Shown one piece after another: positions 24,001 through 35,500 of a stretch of DNA of 64,000 bases. Within the stretch, counting starts at the first letter, position 1; the number at the start of each line of letters is the position of its first letter. Below the pieces are notes generated by a model, which saw nothing but the letters and a program-made list of their open reading frames with translations, ran no database searches and was not told where the DNA came from. Position numbers and translations under genes: made by a program. The DNA is from Amoebophrya sp. A120 (taxonomy: Eukaryota > Sar > Dinophyceae > Syndiniales > Amoebophryaceae), in the NCBI GenBank assembly GCA_905178155.1, contig CAJINV010000004.1, positions 11,368,542-11,432,541 on the forward strand, given 5' to 3'.

Positions 24001-27000
24001 AACAGTTTTTTCGTGGGATAGTCTGAACAGGAGGCGCAGTGTTGCGCTTGGTGGAAGGGACACTATCGAATGCAAAAATGTCTGGTGTTCTGGAGACAAG
24101 ACCTCGATACAGCACAGAGAAAAGAACGACTTATATCAGCATCATATTTATTGCGCGTGGCCTTGTTGCTGGTTCTTCATCGTCTTATTTATATTTACCT
24201 CATGAGTGGACGGGCACAAAATGTAAAATGACAATGCCAATAAATATGGCTTGGTCAGAAAGGTTCCAACGGCTGCAGTACAGGCTTCGCATACGCATGC
24301 CCCAGAAGTTTGGAATGCGAGCTGTAATCACAAGTTTTGAGAAGGCCCCGCGCCCCTGCATACCCTGCATGAGCAATGCCACCATCTATTTTCAGGCGCC
24401 AAAAAGTCACTGTAATTTTCTGCTTGCGCAATACAGAATTTTGATTTTGATTTCGTATCAACCAGACCTAGCATGAAGGCATCAATAAACTCGGTCTGTC
24501 TTTGTTCTTCCCGCCCAGACCCAGACATATAATTTGGAGATGCAGTCCATAGACACAGACCAGTTGCCAATGTGCCCCACTTGCAGGTACACTCGACCTC
24601 CTGGTCGCACCCGCGCAGGGAAAGCGCCCCGCCGACGTTCTCGCATCGGAATTTCGGGACGACCGGCGTGCCAAACCACAGACCTTCCCTGCAGCGGACA
24701 CCGGAAATCGGCTTCCACGTTGTCTGCGGTGCTCGAAACTCGGCGGTGCTCAACTTGGTGGACCACGTACTAGCATCATGTGTAAAAACGTACCCAACCC
24801 AGATTTCTTGTTCTGCAGATTCGCACTTGCCGGGACACTTCCGATGCGCCTCCGCACGATGAGAAGCTTTCTCTGGTCCTTGTGCTAGAGAATCAATTTG
24901 TAGCGCTGTAACCGGGAAGATGAAGGGACATAAGCACATAGCTTAGCGATGCGGCCGCTGCGCTAGCTGTGGTCCAGTTGGACCGAACAAAGACCTTGGC
25001 ATGCCTAACTCCCAAAACCTGTGGATTTGTCCTGTCGAAGTCACATCTTGGGTGAGGACTGCGGGGCGGGTAGTACGTTTTATTCAGAAATGATAACTAG
25101 CCATGCCCGAGGCATCAATCCTGCTCAAAGCCGTACCCGACGGCTTGGTGCACGGACCGCGGATCTTCGCGCTTACAGGATATGTATTGCAAAAATGTCT
25201 GGGTCTGGACTGATGCTAGTTTTGGAATCCAAAAAAATCTGTATTGCATGAGCAGCAAGAGGCGTCCAGTTTTTGCTCCGCGGAGAGGGGATTTCTCATG
25301 CAGGATAGGCATCAAGATGCCGGCAAAAAATTTGTGATGCTGGGGCATACATCACAAACATCACGGGCCATGCAAAATGTGGATGACAAACCTTGCAATC
25401 TTCCAGACCCAGACCCTTTTACATTTGATACAGGATCGGTCTTCACAATGTCGCCGGGCGTGATGTACTCTCCGACGATGGTCGTGCGAGCTTTCTGATT
25501 AGGATTCGGACCCTGTTGAGGCAACTGCCCAGGCGTGCCGGTTGCGAGGGTGTTGCCGCACCTATACTGCCAGCTCGCGAGATTCCACCCGTAGCCGTTG
25601 CAACAGGCGCTCTGCCTGCATTCGTCGGTGTATCCGACAGAAAAAAGCAGGCGGGGTAGTGCAAAAATAAATACGCAGAAAAATCTGCTATGTGCGGCTC
25701 CATAGCATGCTGCTTAGGATATCCAACGCAGACTTTTTGTGTGTGTTTATTTTTGCATTACAAACACGACCTGCCAGCTTTTTTCTGTGTGATACGTTGT
25801 ACGAGGAACCGGTTATAAGATTGTACTTGTCCGATGCAATGCCTCTGCCACCGTTTTGGTGCGCTTTCGCGTACGTCGACAGGTCCATCTTGATTCCCAC
25901 ACCCCAACCGTTTCCATAGGTCTTTAGCTGGCACGGCCGGGGCTTGCACGTCATGGCGATGATCACCTCCGCGTTGTTGCCCGTCTTCGTCACGGTATCA
26001 AAAAGAAAAATCCCCCCTCCCCATATCGCAACGGTATGACTCCGAAAATTTGCGCTGCTGATTTGAGACCACGCATCACGTCTGTCATGCAAGAAGACAA
26101 GCGCAGAGGCTTCCGCGCCATTATGGAGGCGGCTTGGCATGCTGTTGGGCCTAGGGGACGGCCGCTTGTAATGCTAAAGAACGTGACCCAAACGCCCCTA
26201 CCTAGGCTGAGGATCTGGCTGCAGTGCCTTACTGCAAGACAGCGCGCATCTGTGTACGGAAATCCAGCATCAGAAACTTCGTCTCGATATGGGGAGGGAA
26301 GATTTTTCCTTACGATACACGGCCGCCTCCAACCTGTTCTTGATCCCGCTCCACTTCGATCCGCCGCCCTCATCCACGCGATCCCAGGCCGAGGGAGCCA
26401 ACTGCGTCAGCCAGTCATCGGGCAGCGGGATGGTGGTGGGACCGAGTTTTCCCCAATTTTCATCCGCGTAAATCTTCTCCTGCCGGGTTAGCATGCCGTT
26501 CCGAACAATTGTCAACACGGCGTGACACCCTCCGCCCGTTCTTGTTGTTCTTGAGCACTCGTTGAACAACATCTCGGTCCACTCCTTGACGCAATTAACG
26601 TGCTGGTCCGCACTCACGCCTGCACCTTCCTCATCGGGGCAGTGCGTCCAATCATACAGCCACGGACGAGCGACACTGTTTGGTGACCGCTTGTCGTGCC
26701 ATGCGGACCCCACTCCGGTTTTCCGATTGAAGACGCGAATCACGTTGAAGGGGCGGCAGTCCTCACAGTACCAACCGACGGCAGTATTCGGCTTCGTTTC
26801 CTCACTTCGGCCGATGTCTAACGGCAACGCGTGCGCGGACCTCTGTACGACGTCGCTTGGAGTGATGTATTGGCTAGGGTTATCTATAGAGTTCTCGAAC
26901 GTTAATAGCAAGAGTGAAAGGGGGAAGATTGCTCTTCTTGCAATACAGGTTTGGCACAGATCTAGATGCTGTGTAGCCCTTCGGAAATTTGTCATGCGAG

Positions 27001-30000
27001 GTAGCTTGATGGTGTAGATCTAGAAAGATGCTGGTGATGAGAGTTTTGCATGACAAATCATGTTGTAACAGTTGAGAATATAACGGTTGAGAACGCCATA
27101 TTATCGACGCGAGCTTTTTGGTCGGGGTTGTTAGGAGCGCCAGGCCATTGCCCCGGATCTTCATCCCAGGTGGTCTTGTCGCACGCATAATTGTACTCGG
27201 TATCACCTCCACCCCAGCTCCTCCTGCGTCTGCTCCGGCGCCTATTCGCATAATCCCCGTCGTTGCTGCGTCCCCAGGAATACCCATTGCAGCAGGCGCT
27301 GCTTCTGCACTCGTTGTTGTAATCATCGTCATAATACGTAGTCGCCGAGCCCCGCCGCCGCACCCCCACCCCCCAGCCTCTGCCTCTGCTCATCAACTGG
27401 CACGGCCTGGGTTTGCACGTCATCGCGATGATGTCCTCGCCATTGGTTCTCGCCTGCTCCAAGCGTGGCTTGATATGCATTGCAACTCTTGGTCTGGAAA
27501 CTTGTAATGCTAAAAGTGAATGAGAGTTCCACTGCGATACGGAGCCAAGCATGACAAATTTTTGGGCTCCTACGTGTTGCGTGTTCCGCATGGCAAACTG
27601 CGTTTCTGCATGACAGGTAAGAGGACCGCTTCGTGCCCATGCATCACAGATTCTTGACTTGTGCCATGTCAGACATGCATGACAAATGTAGCGATCTTCC
27701 AGACCCAGACATATTTGCATTTGATACTTGATAACGGCGTTCCACAGCGGTGCCATGCCGGCGTCGGTGCGGTCCCAGGCGGACGGGGCCAGCTGCGTCA
27801 GCCAGTCGCTGTATCCAGGAAAAAAACGTTGTTAGTGTAAATTTGTGATGCGCAACATTCAAGCTGGTTGCGTCTGTCATGCTTGGCATGCATCGTAGGG
27901 TTCATTAAAGGGCGTTTTCAAGTAGTATCTGCGCATGACAGGTTTTTGCTGTCATGCGCGAGATATTTGTCATGCTAATCCTCCAAGAAAGTTACACCTA
28001 CAATGTTTTTGTCTTGGATACGCTGGGCAGCGGGCTCAGTGTGTGGGGGCCCACCTTGTCACATCAAAAGGAAACATCCCCCCTCCTCATAACAAAACGG
28101 ACATCTGGGACGCGGGACTTGTGTACACTTGCAGTAGAGAACTGCGCACAGATCGCAAGCCTAGGCGGGGGCCTTTTGGTGTGTAGGCGCCTAGCATGGC
28201 ACCAGACTTCTGCCCTGTAGGTGTACTAGGTAGGAGTCCTTACAGCATTACAAATCGCCCGCATAACGTGGCGGACAGCCCGCGCTTGCCTTCTTGCAAG
28301 ACAGACAGGATTAGGATTTGTGGTAGCAAATCTGCATCACAAATTTTCAGGAGGATGCGTTTTCCGTATGGGGAGGGAGATTTTTCCTTGCAATATGTCA
28401 CCCCAATCCTGGCCCTTCCAAATCCGTTCCGTCCGTTGCAGAGACTTTATGAGAGTGCACAACGAACCCCTCCTCCCTCATTTGTCATGCATACCCGACT
28501 GCACCACATCAAAAACCTTTGCCCCTTCGCCGCAAGCAGCTTCGGACGCAGGAGATCTAGGGTAATGCCAAATCCAAGTGCTGCTGCGTGGTACTGTTTG
28601 CATGACAGATTCCGGAACAAGCCCAAACAGTTGTACTACACTAGGTGCATGAACTTGTCATGCGCAGGCTCCACAGGTGGGGGTGTCTGTTCTTATTCAT
28701 TGCTGTTCATGCAATACAATATACAAATGAGGGGGAGGGGGAGTTGTGCACACTCATAGAGTTCTGTCCGCCACGTATCACGGTAAGCACGGAGTGACAT
28801 CCCTGCGGGTTAGACGCGCATTCTGCCCACAGCTTTTCCGTCCGTTCCCTGGCACAGTCGAAGTGTCGGTCACTTTGCGGATTGTCCTTGTTCGCGTTGT
28901 AGGTATTCGGGCAGTCCTCCTCCCCCCATCCCCAAGACGCAACGCCCAACCGGGTGCCTTCGTCTAACCGAATGCCGTGCTCGTTGTTCGGCGACCGTTG
29001 GTCGTGCCACCCGACGCCGTGCCCGGTGTCCGGATTCAACACCCGAATCACGTTGAAATGCCGGCAACTCTCACAGTACCAGCCGACGGCACACCTATCC
29101 TGAGTAAAAATGTCCCCACACCAGAGTCAAGATGGGAAATCCGCTAGACAAATCCACAAGCTTTGGCTGTTTCGCATGACAAATTTGGACGCGTAGTGTA
29201 GTACTGTTTGAGCTAGCTAAGCAGCATTACAGATCTAGTATCTCATGCTGATTGGCGCATTACAGATTTCCAAACCACATATAGAAAATGCTTCTCATGG
29301 GGCTCCGCATGAGAAACATTTTAAGCATGCAGAGTAGCATGACAACTATGGTGTGGGTACGTTTTTACACAGGATAACACCGAGGCGAGGTTCTTTCCGT
29401 GCGGCCGATGTCATTGGCGCAGCTTTCCGCGGGAGACTGTGGGGCATCACCTTTCATTTCCATCAGAGCTGACTCTTGCGAATCTGCATCCTGTTCTGCG
29501 TCACCATCGTAAGTGTCGTCAAGGTCGTCTTCATCTTCCGCATCCCCACGTGCATCATCGAAGCCGTGACCTGCATCATCCTCGTCGTCGCTACTTGTTG
29601 TACTTTCCTGCTGCCGCGCAACATCCGCGCTGAGCTCCCGCTGCTCCAGAAATAAAGCGCCGCCGGGTGGAACAAGTAGGTCATCTTTTTCTTCACGTGA
29701 TAAACCTGCACGACCTGCTTCCTTCTCGCCGAGTTCTCCTTCGCCATCATCTTCGTCTTCACTATCTTCGTCTTCACTTGTCTCCTCCGCCTTCTGTCTC
29801 CGTTTTTCCTCTGCCTGCCGTTGCAAGAAAGCAGATGCGGATGCCATTCCGTCCATAACTGTACTGCGATCTTCCTCTCGTCCCCGCAGCTTGCTCCCTG
29901 CTCTCCTTCCGAGACGATCCTGCTGCAAAAACGGGATTTTGTAGTTTTCCTCCGTCGGAGGTGCCGCCGTGGCCTTCTTCTCCACCGTGGCCAGATTGAC

Positions 30001-30276
30001 CACGCGGTCCGTAGGAACAGCTCTATCCCTTGTCAGGAAGGGCTTTTTTTTCTCGTCCGTCGAAACCGGTGCAGCGACGTGGTCAACATCTTGCTCCTGC
30101 TCTTCGATCTCCGAAGCAGAGCCGACAGAGAAAGCAGACACTCCCAGCAGTGGAGGACGTAGTGTGCGGTCTTGGTCAGAAAAATCTACTTCGTGCACGC
30201 GAAATGAAAAGCGCACGAGCAACAGACGAAGCGGGAGCACGGCAAGACCTTCGAGCAAGCACCACTTCTTGGACAT
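18001..30276 (-). CDS. Gene 1: large secreted cysteine-rich modular protein, 23 exons
   Basis: Exons (minus order): 29377-30276, 28759-29095, 28396-28447, 28021-28061, 27727-27811, 27101-27473, 26318-26884, 25795-25995, 25431-25630, 25096-25180, 24552-24773, 24021-24063, 23715-23811, 23311-23395, 22907-23149, 22546-22612, 21579-22231, 21074-21127, 19752-20821, 19341-19395, 18929-18979, 18586-18615, 18001-18218. After removing one 5-bp duplication per junction they sum to exactly 1873 codons with the stop. Signal peptide, acidic N-terminal region, two copies of a module around GWYCE.CR.FNVIRV, two copies of a module with ACC..GCKVP..AALA, and Cys-rich ends. Probably extracellular. The final exon (18001-18218) is the least certain. 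Confidence 0.8.
18219..18585 (-). mobile_element. Introner, family C-like
   Basis: Starts TATCAACGTGAAAAGTGCCC; the right end complements as TATCGTATTGAAAACTGTCC. Flanks TACGC and GACGC. Confidence 0.78.
18616..18928 (-). mobile_element. Introner, family A, diverged
   Basis: Inner words ATGTCTGGGTCCGGAAG and CTTCCAGGCCCAGACAT. Flanks ATTGC and AGCGC match at three of five. Removal gives TDSAAIPFLQHEC. Confidence 0.78.
18980..19340 (-). mobile_element. Introner, family C
   Basis: Exact duplication CCTGC (18975-18979, 19341-19345). Ends TAAAAACGTTCCCACTCC and its mirror. Removal gives CGAVQDGFPLSDKL. Confidence 0.87.
19396..19751 (-). mobile_element. Introner, family C
   Basis: Exact duplication CAGGC (19391-19395, 19752-19756). 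AAAAACGTCCCCGTCCC at the left end. Confidence 0.87.
19752..20821 (-). CDS. Gene 1 exon: cysteine-rich region
   Basis: Longest exon of gene 1. Pairs and clusters of Cys in phrases such as DGFCDKCS, GMCCTYDP, ETACCLKG, YCNACS and EGACCHW suggest three or so repeats of a module ending in a CC pair. It joins upstream through duplication CAGTC (EADCPWTKPY across the junction) and downstream through CAGGC (LVGACCKKGE). Confidence 0.85.
20822..21073 (-). mobile_element. Introner, family A
   Basis: Near-perfect family A ends over about 30 bp. Exact duplication CAGTC (20817-20821, 21074-21078). Removal gives CSEADCPWTKPYV. Confidence 0.93.
21128..21578 (-). mobile_element. Introner, family D
   Basis: Starts TATCCTGCAAAAAAAACACA; right end TTTCAGTAGGATA. 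Flanks AGCTG and ATGTG match at three of five. Removal gives PDAITSSGTDAGVDITC. Confidence 0.78.
21579..22231 (-). CDS. Gene 1 exon: paired module, second copy
   Basis: Encodes GCDGKWGG, LTSGCDKQECLCPHGT, a Cys-poor stretch, CKAGCCWEGCKVPNAAALA and SSGCDVEI. The same order is seen in the exons between 22546 and 24773, so the protein contains an internal duplication of at least 200 residues. An apparent stop and AATAAA just past the exon end lie inside the neighbouring introner. Confidence 0.85.
22232..22545 (-). mobile_element. Introner, family E
   Basis: Starts TATCCAACAAAAAAACCGTC; right end complements as TATCACAACAAAAAAAACTG. Flanks CGACC and CAACG. Removal gives GIFGVGCDGKWGG. Confidence 0.8.
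22613..22906 (-). mobile_element. Introner, family D
   Basis: CATCCAACAGAAAAGCA at the left end, TGCTTTTCTGTAGAGTA at the right. Flanks TTTGC and TCTGC. Removal gives TWTGWANELRKEKF. Confidence 0.78.
23150..23310 (-). mobile_element. Short introner, TGCAAAAG family
   Basis: TATTCTCTGCAAAAGTCC against the complement TATGCATTGCAAAAGCAC. Flanks CTATT and CGGAT are diverged; boundaries set by the frame (ASTESGGVYRIP). Confidence 0.68.
23396..23714 (-). mobile_element. Introner, family D
   Basis: Starts TATCCTACAGAAAATGAAAA. Flanks TTAAA and TCAAA. Removal gives GQPQFDNAGRDQNTGC. Confidence 0.82.
23812..24020 (-). mobile_element. Introner, family E
   Basis: TATGGCAAGAAAAAACTGC against TATCCCACGAAAAAACTGTT. 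Flanks GCCCG and GTCTG. Removal gives HCASCSDVVASDGQ. Confidence 0.78.
24064..24551 (-). mobile_element. Introner, family A
   Basis: Exact duplication GACAC (24059-24063, 24552-24556). Removal gives TLATGLCPFHQAQHCASC. Confidence 0.88.
24774..25095 (-). mobile_element. Introner, family C
   Basis: Exact duplication ACTAG (24769-24773, 25096-25100). CATCATGTGTAAAAACGTAC against TATCATTTCTGAATAAAACG. Confidence 0.85.
25181..25430 (-). mobile_element. Introner, family A
   Basis: Exact duplication CAGGA (25176-25180, 25431-25435). Confidence 0.9.
25631..25794 (-). mobile_element. Short introner, family E-like
   Basis: TATCCGACAGAAAAAAGCAG against TATCACACAGAAAAAAGCTG. Flanks CGGTG and CGTTG. 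Removal gives SSYNDECRQSACCNGYGW. Confidence 0.83.
25996..26317 (-). mobile_element. Introner, family B
   Basis: Exact duplication CACGG (25991-25995, 26318-26322). Removal gives RLEAAVTKTGNNAEVI. Confidence 0.92.
26318..26884 (-). CDS. Gene 1 exon: second GWYCE module
   Basis: Encodes ITPSDVVQR, VGWYCEDCRPFNVIRVF, WHDKRSPN, HCPDEEGAG, GGCHAVLTIVRNG and DDWLTQLAPSAWDRV. The exons from 27727 to 29095 encode a diverged copy in the same order (GWYCESCRHFNVIRVL, WHDQRSPN, GCHSVLTVIRGG, SDWLTQLAPSAWDRT), which also confirms the junctions of that part. Confidence 0.88.
26885..27100 (-). mobile_element. Introner, GAGTTCTC ends
   Basis: TATAGAGTTCTCGAACG against TATGGCGTTCTCAACCG. Exact duplication TTATC (26880-26884, 27101-27105). 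Removal gives QKARVDNPSQYITPSD. Confidence 0.85.
27474..27726 (-). mobile_element. Introner, family A
   Basis: Exact duplication CTTGA (27469-27473, 27727-27731). Removal gives WNAVIKPRLEQART. Confidence 0.9.
27812..28020 (-). mobile_element. Introner, family E
   Basis: Exact duplication CGCTG (27807-27811, 28021-28025). Removal gives SPLPSDWLTQLAPSAW. Confidence 0.88.
28062..28395 (-). mobile_element. Introner, family B
   Basis: Starts CATCAAAAGGAAACATCC. Exact duplication TGTCA (28057-28061, 28396-28400). Confidence 0.87.
28448..28758 (-). mobile_element. Introner, family F
   Basis: Starts TATGAGAGTGCACAAC and ends GTTGTGCACACTCATA. Flanks GACTT and GAGTT. Removal gives IRGGQNSLQRTERIW. 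Confidence 0.87.
29096..29376 (-). mobile_element. Introner, family C
   Basis: Exact duplication ACACC (29091-29095, 29377-29381). Removal gives RTSPRCAVGWYCESC. Confidence 0.92.
29377..30276 (-). CDS. Gene 1 first exon: signal peptide and acidic region
   Basis: The ATG at 30276 opens a frame whose first 27 residues (MSKKWCLLEGLAVLPLRLLL then VRFSFRV) look like a signal peptide. The rest is disordered, with glutamate and aspartate runs and RQ-rich coils. It ends RTSPRC at the GGTGT duplication and joins to AVGWYCESC. Confidence 0.83.
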
Positions 30277-31291
30277 ACTCTATTCCGTCTGCAAAAATAT
30301 CGCACTTGCTGTAAGTAGTACCTAGCAGTCAAAGTCAGGCACCACTCAGACTCAGCATTTTAATTTTATACAATTTTTCTGCACCTTGCGAAAATCTGTA
30401 CATACACTTATACACTGGTACGATGGTTTTACAAAGCATAAGCTCGGAACAATTTTCGGGCCCCGAGACGCGGAGAACCAAACCCCGAGTGGCGGAGGAG
30501 GGCCATCCGCGAAGAAGAAGATTTCCCCCCGGCTGCGTAACATAATTCCCTTTCCCCCTTCAAATTTGTGATCGCACAAAAATATTCATCTGCTTCTTCA
30601 AGGTACTAGACTGGTGAAATTATCACATGCAGACGAGGATTATCCCGTGCGGAAGTCGTGATGTGGTTGTACCGTTGCAGAATAAAATAAATGCATGAGT
30701 AAGGATGAAAAACATTCATTACAGCTCCAATCCGAATACGCGGATCACGACGACCGAGCCTGTCACAAAAAAAATTGAAAATCGTCACCGCGAAGAAGCA
30801 GATGCACTTTTTTCATGCGATACGTTACTTGCTTTCCTCTTCAGTAGGTCCTTACTGTCGCCGCTTCGCGTTGTTCGCCTGGGAAAGTCATAGTGCGACT
30901 ACAGGCCCGCCGATCTGCTGGCCCCAGTCTTTGCCGGTTTGACTTCTCGAGTGATCCGCCAGTCGGTGTTCCGAAATAAAAGAATCCGAGAGCCGGGCTT
31001 CTTTACAAACTATAGACTTTTATTTCCTCTTGCGAGTTGATACAAAGCTCGTCCGGCAATAAAGTTCTCGGACTTACACTTAGGTCTTCCAGGGAGTTCT
31101 ATCGAAAATGTCACTTTGCAATTTCTTTGCAATTTTTGCATCAACGCAATAAGTTTTCTTTACGTTTCAATGAACAACGTTACTTATTTCTGGCTCGTCC
31201 CCCCGCGCCAGGACCGCTTTGAGAGCAGAAAAAAAAGCCTCCTGTTCCTTCCAGTAGTGAGTTTGCGCAACGATCTTCCGTTCTTCCTACT

Positions 31292-31641
31292 TATGACTTG
31301 TCTGGGTCTAGAAAACAAGGCCTCGAACTTGCAATGCCGGTCTTAGTAGATTCCTACGAAGAAATACGAAGAAATCTGTGAATGTGTTGTGGTGTGAGCA
31401 ACAAATAAAGCCCAGCTTGTCCTCATGCCACGCGCACTACAAATCTCTGGGTCTGAGTTCTCTCAGCCTTTTGGTGTTTTTCTCCGTTTCCCTCGGTTTT
31501 TGTTACAACTTGTACGCGCACTACAAATGAGAAAGTGCTCTGAAAGGTTGTCAACATCATGCCTCCTGGTGGCTATTTCTCTTCGTCTTCTCCTCAGTTC
31601 TGAGCATGACAAGTTCTTGGCAGCAGACTCAGAGGCCTATA
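31292..31641. mobile_element. Relic of a family A introner in intergenic DNA
   Basis: TATGACTTGTCTGGGTCTAG at the left; the right end complements as TATAGGCCTCTGAGTCTGCT. No clear duplication. Confidence 0.4.
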
Positions 31642-31778
31642 ATCGATCGAGAAATACTGAATAGGAAAGAGCTTTATTTCAACATTTGGTACCTTCCTCA
31701 GTGTGCGATCGACAAATCGAGGCGCATTCCTCGACAGACACAGAACTCGAGAAATCGAGAACTCTCGCCGAGCAACAG

Positions 31779-31832
31779 CGATGATCGAGGGCAAAGCGAT
31801 GATCGAGGGCAAAGCGATGATCGAGGGCAAAG
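31779..31832. repeat. 18-bp minisatellite, three copies
   Basis: Unit GCGATGATCGAGGGCAAA, three consecutive copies plus a partial one. Confidence 0.9.
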
Positions 31833-32598
31833 CGATGAGGATGATCGAAAGAACCACACGAAAATCGAAATGACTGGTCCTTCAACCACGAAAATGATCT
31901 CCTTTTTTCATCTTCGTTCCTCACTCCACGATCTTCATCATGCAGAAAAAGTAGCTAGCACTTTTACATCGGCCGATTGCTTTCAATGCAAAAATAAATG
32001 AGCAGAGAAATCAAGAAATCTGTTCATGGACAGTAGAATGAAGCGTCGTGCTACTCGTCGTGAAAAACTACAGATCTTTTTGGCTCAGTTGCGCCCTTTT
32101 ATTCATTTTTGCATTTATGCAATTGCGGGGGCAAGCTTCTGATACTGTTCTCCAGGCTACAAAACTAATGTGGATCTATGATCGGTTTGTGATACACATA
32201 CACTCATATACAACAATCGTTCATAGCAGCGACGTCAACCGGCTCTTCTGGAAAAAGGATCATTTTCTCGGCTTTTTGTTTTCGTACTACTCTGCTGTAC
32301 CGCCCGCACGAAGACGATCGGCTTGCTTTCGCAGCGGTGCTGGCTTTGGAAGACAAACTGCTTCTTCGTCTTCCTTCCATAATGCCAATATCGAAGACAG
32401 GAAAAGAAACGAGACATTTTGAAATGTTTGCAAAGGAATTACTTTCATCGTCGTTCCGAGGAAAAAATGGGGAAACAGCACGCTCTTTGATACTTTTTGT
32501 TTTTTCTCATCCTACAAGAACGAGAAGAGGACGACAGTGGTCCCGTCTTCTGCGCACAGGCGCTTCAATTTTTCTCAGAAAACATTTGTTTGTTTTCT

Positions 32599-35500
32599 TT
32601 AGTCCGATATGGATTGTAAAAATGTCTGGGTCTGGAAGAATGCAACTTGTCATGCTAATTCTCGATAGCGCAAAAATCTGTGTTGCATGATTACCAAAAG
32701 CTCTCCTCTTTTGACCAAACTGAGAGGGAGTTTCTCATGCAGACGAGGCATGATAGGGGTCGAGAAGAATCTGTCATGCTGGGTCATGTATCTATTACAG
32801 ACCTCACGCGTCATGGAAAACCCGCATGACAAGTCTTCCAACCTTCCAGACCCAGACATTTTTACATTTGATATCCGAGGTGGCCGGGAAGGCCCATTTG
32901 GTGACGTCCGACTCCTCCGCAGCCAAGTGGTGCAAGGGGTGGGTCTATGCATCGCAAAAATGGCTGGGTCTGAATTTCTTATGCCAGATTTGAAAGATGC
33001 CAGGACGATCATCTGTGATGCATGGAAGATATGAGTCGCCAGCATTTTTCTCGTCCTGGGAGCCTGTTTGTCATGCGTCTTGTGTTTACAACGAATGGGT
33101 CTGCAATAATTATAACTAAGTCTCGCAAAATTTATTAACAACAAGATGCTGTTAATATGTACTACTCTGCGATGCGAGTACCAGCAACACAAATTTCCAG
33201 CCCGAGACATATTTGCGCGTGATAGGGTCCGGCGCCACTTGTGGGACTTGTTGTACTCGTCGATGTTTCCGGTTTGCGACCTATCCGCAGAAAAAACGTC
33301 CCCACCCCATTTTTGCTGTCATGCAACATGCAAGTCTGCATCATGCCCAAAATATTTCTCATGCGCCGCCCCGACAACATGAGGAGCCTTTTCTAGTGCT
33401 ACCTGAGGATCATGGGAAGTTGTCATGCTATATGCAGGATGAGATGATCGCACTAGAAGCTAAACCCGTCTACACTTCAACATAATGCGCAACGCCCAAA
33501 TAAACTTCTTGGCTTGTGTAGCAAAACTGATATCTTGACTTGAGTCTAATATTACTATTCGAAATTAGCATCACAAACAAATAGGATATTCGAAATTAGC
33601 ATTACAAATTCCATGTATAATGGGGTGAGGACGTTTTTACACAGGGTACGACCTTGCCACGCCGTCGAACGAGGTGATGTATCCTGCAGAAAATGAAAAG
33701 CACACCCGTGTCATGCGTAGAAAATGCAGTTTTTTCTGTGATAACAGATGACCACGGCTTTTGTTTGTTGCTGTTCAGTATTTTTACAAATCTTCTGGGT
33801 ACAACGTCTCTGAAGCTGGTCCCTTTGCCTTTTCCGCATCTCAGTTTAAGCATATTTTGCATGACAGGTTCTCCTCGCTCGTGCGGATCATCAGGATGAT
33901 CATCATCATCATCATCGTCATGTGAATCGACGGTAAAAAGTCTTTTTCCGGATCAGGATCAGCATCACCAAAGGCAAAGAGTTCTTGTTCTTTGTGCCCT
34001 AAAAATATAAAGTAGCAGCCACAAAAATTTCGTTTTCTTCTGGTACTGGTGTCCTTTTCTGTAGGATATGATGGCCGCGCCGCGCAACCGGGTCAAGGCA
34101 CGAAACACGGACCGCTTTTCCTCCGCCACCTGGGCCCGCTCGATTTGGTCCACCATCGCATCCGATTCCTTGATGGAGTCCTCGGTTAACTCCTGCGCCG
34201 TGTCCTCGCGGCCGAACCGCTCATGCATTGCAAATATGTCTCGGTCTGGGAGAATGCAATTTTGTCATGCTTGTCTCAACACATGACTCTTCCTCTTGTT
34301 ATTAAATCTGTAAATGCATAAGCAGGACAAAGACCACCTAATCCTATTGCCTGTCATGCAAAGTAAGATGCAGTAACCCATGCGGAAGGCGATAAAAATA
34401 AGCGCTCAAAAACTTCTCACGCGTAAGAACTGCGTATTTTTGCAGTGCGCCCACCATTGTTTCACGAACTAGCATCACAAGTTTAGTGTTCCAGACTCAG
34501 ACATAGTTGCAATGCGTAGGGCTCCAATTCGCCGTACGGCATCTCAGTGTCGATGTCCACCCCAACGTCGTCCTGTTTTATGATTGGACAAAATGCAAAA
34601 ACGCAGTAGTGGCAACCCCAATAGATATGGCTTTTTTGGCCCTCCACCCAAACTGTTTGGGCTGATGCAGATCCGGAGAACCCCAATGCGCGAGCAATTG
34701 TTGGAGCGCGGTACGCCGCGCCCCTTCGCTTGTCCGGGCGACATGACGGCGCACCAAATTGAACTGCAGTGCGGCCGCCCAGCTGGTATATGCATCCTCG
34801 GGCCGTAGATTGCCCGGTAAATTAGCGGCATGGCCAACAAAATATTCACAACCCCCTGGCCGCCACAACTCCAACAACTGTGGGCCCGCGCACGAAAATA
34901 GCCCCCGGGCCTATCAAGCGGCAGCGGGCAACACAGCCACCCCATTTGCCGGACGCTGCCCATGCAAATTGCCGGCTCGTGCCCGCTGCCTTTCACATCC
35001 AACCACAAAGAGGCAAAACGACAAAGACACAGGAGCCACAATACCCCGGGGCGCCGCTGCGTTGGCACTGGGCCCCTCGTCGGCGGGCAGCCAGCGGGGC
35101 TGTGCGGCGGCACAATGAACCCGGTGCGGGCCCATCGGGAGGGGGCGCGCCACGCACATTGCACACAAGACACAAGGGCGGCGCGCCCTTCGCTTCCACC
35201 TCGCCCCAGACCCAACCCCGCCCCCCCTCCCCGTGCGGCCCCCCCAGCCAATAGAATTGGGGCGCCTGTCCTATTCTATTCGGCCGGCCCGCCAGAAATC
35301 GCGCACGTGCGCCAAAATGGCCAGCCGGCCAAATAGAATATGGCCCCGGTCCGAATTCTATTGGCCCCAGGCCCCGAACCCAAGCCGCTGGCAACGCACC
35401 AATGTCGGCAACCCGGATCCCCGCAACCACAAATCCCAGCAAAAGTGCCAGGGGCTGCATGGCCGTGCGGTCCGAGCCAAGCAACGGACAAGGCCACTTG

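Larger units (their letters stand above)
30277..32598. other. Intergenic region between gene 3 stop and gene 1 start
   Basis: 2.3 kb without a supported gene. Holds an introner-like relic (31292-31641) and an 18-bp tandem repeat (31779-31832). Should contain the gene 1 promoter on its left side; no element recognised. Confidence 0.6.

Noticed and set aside
31606-32001. 131-codon plus-strand frame with DDRGQS repeats
   Set aside because: Explained by the 18-bp minisatellite; nothing conserved around it.
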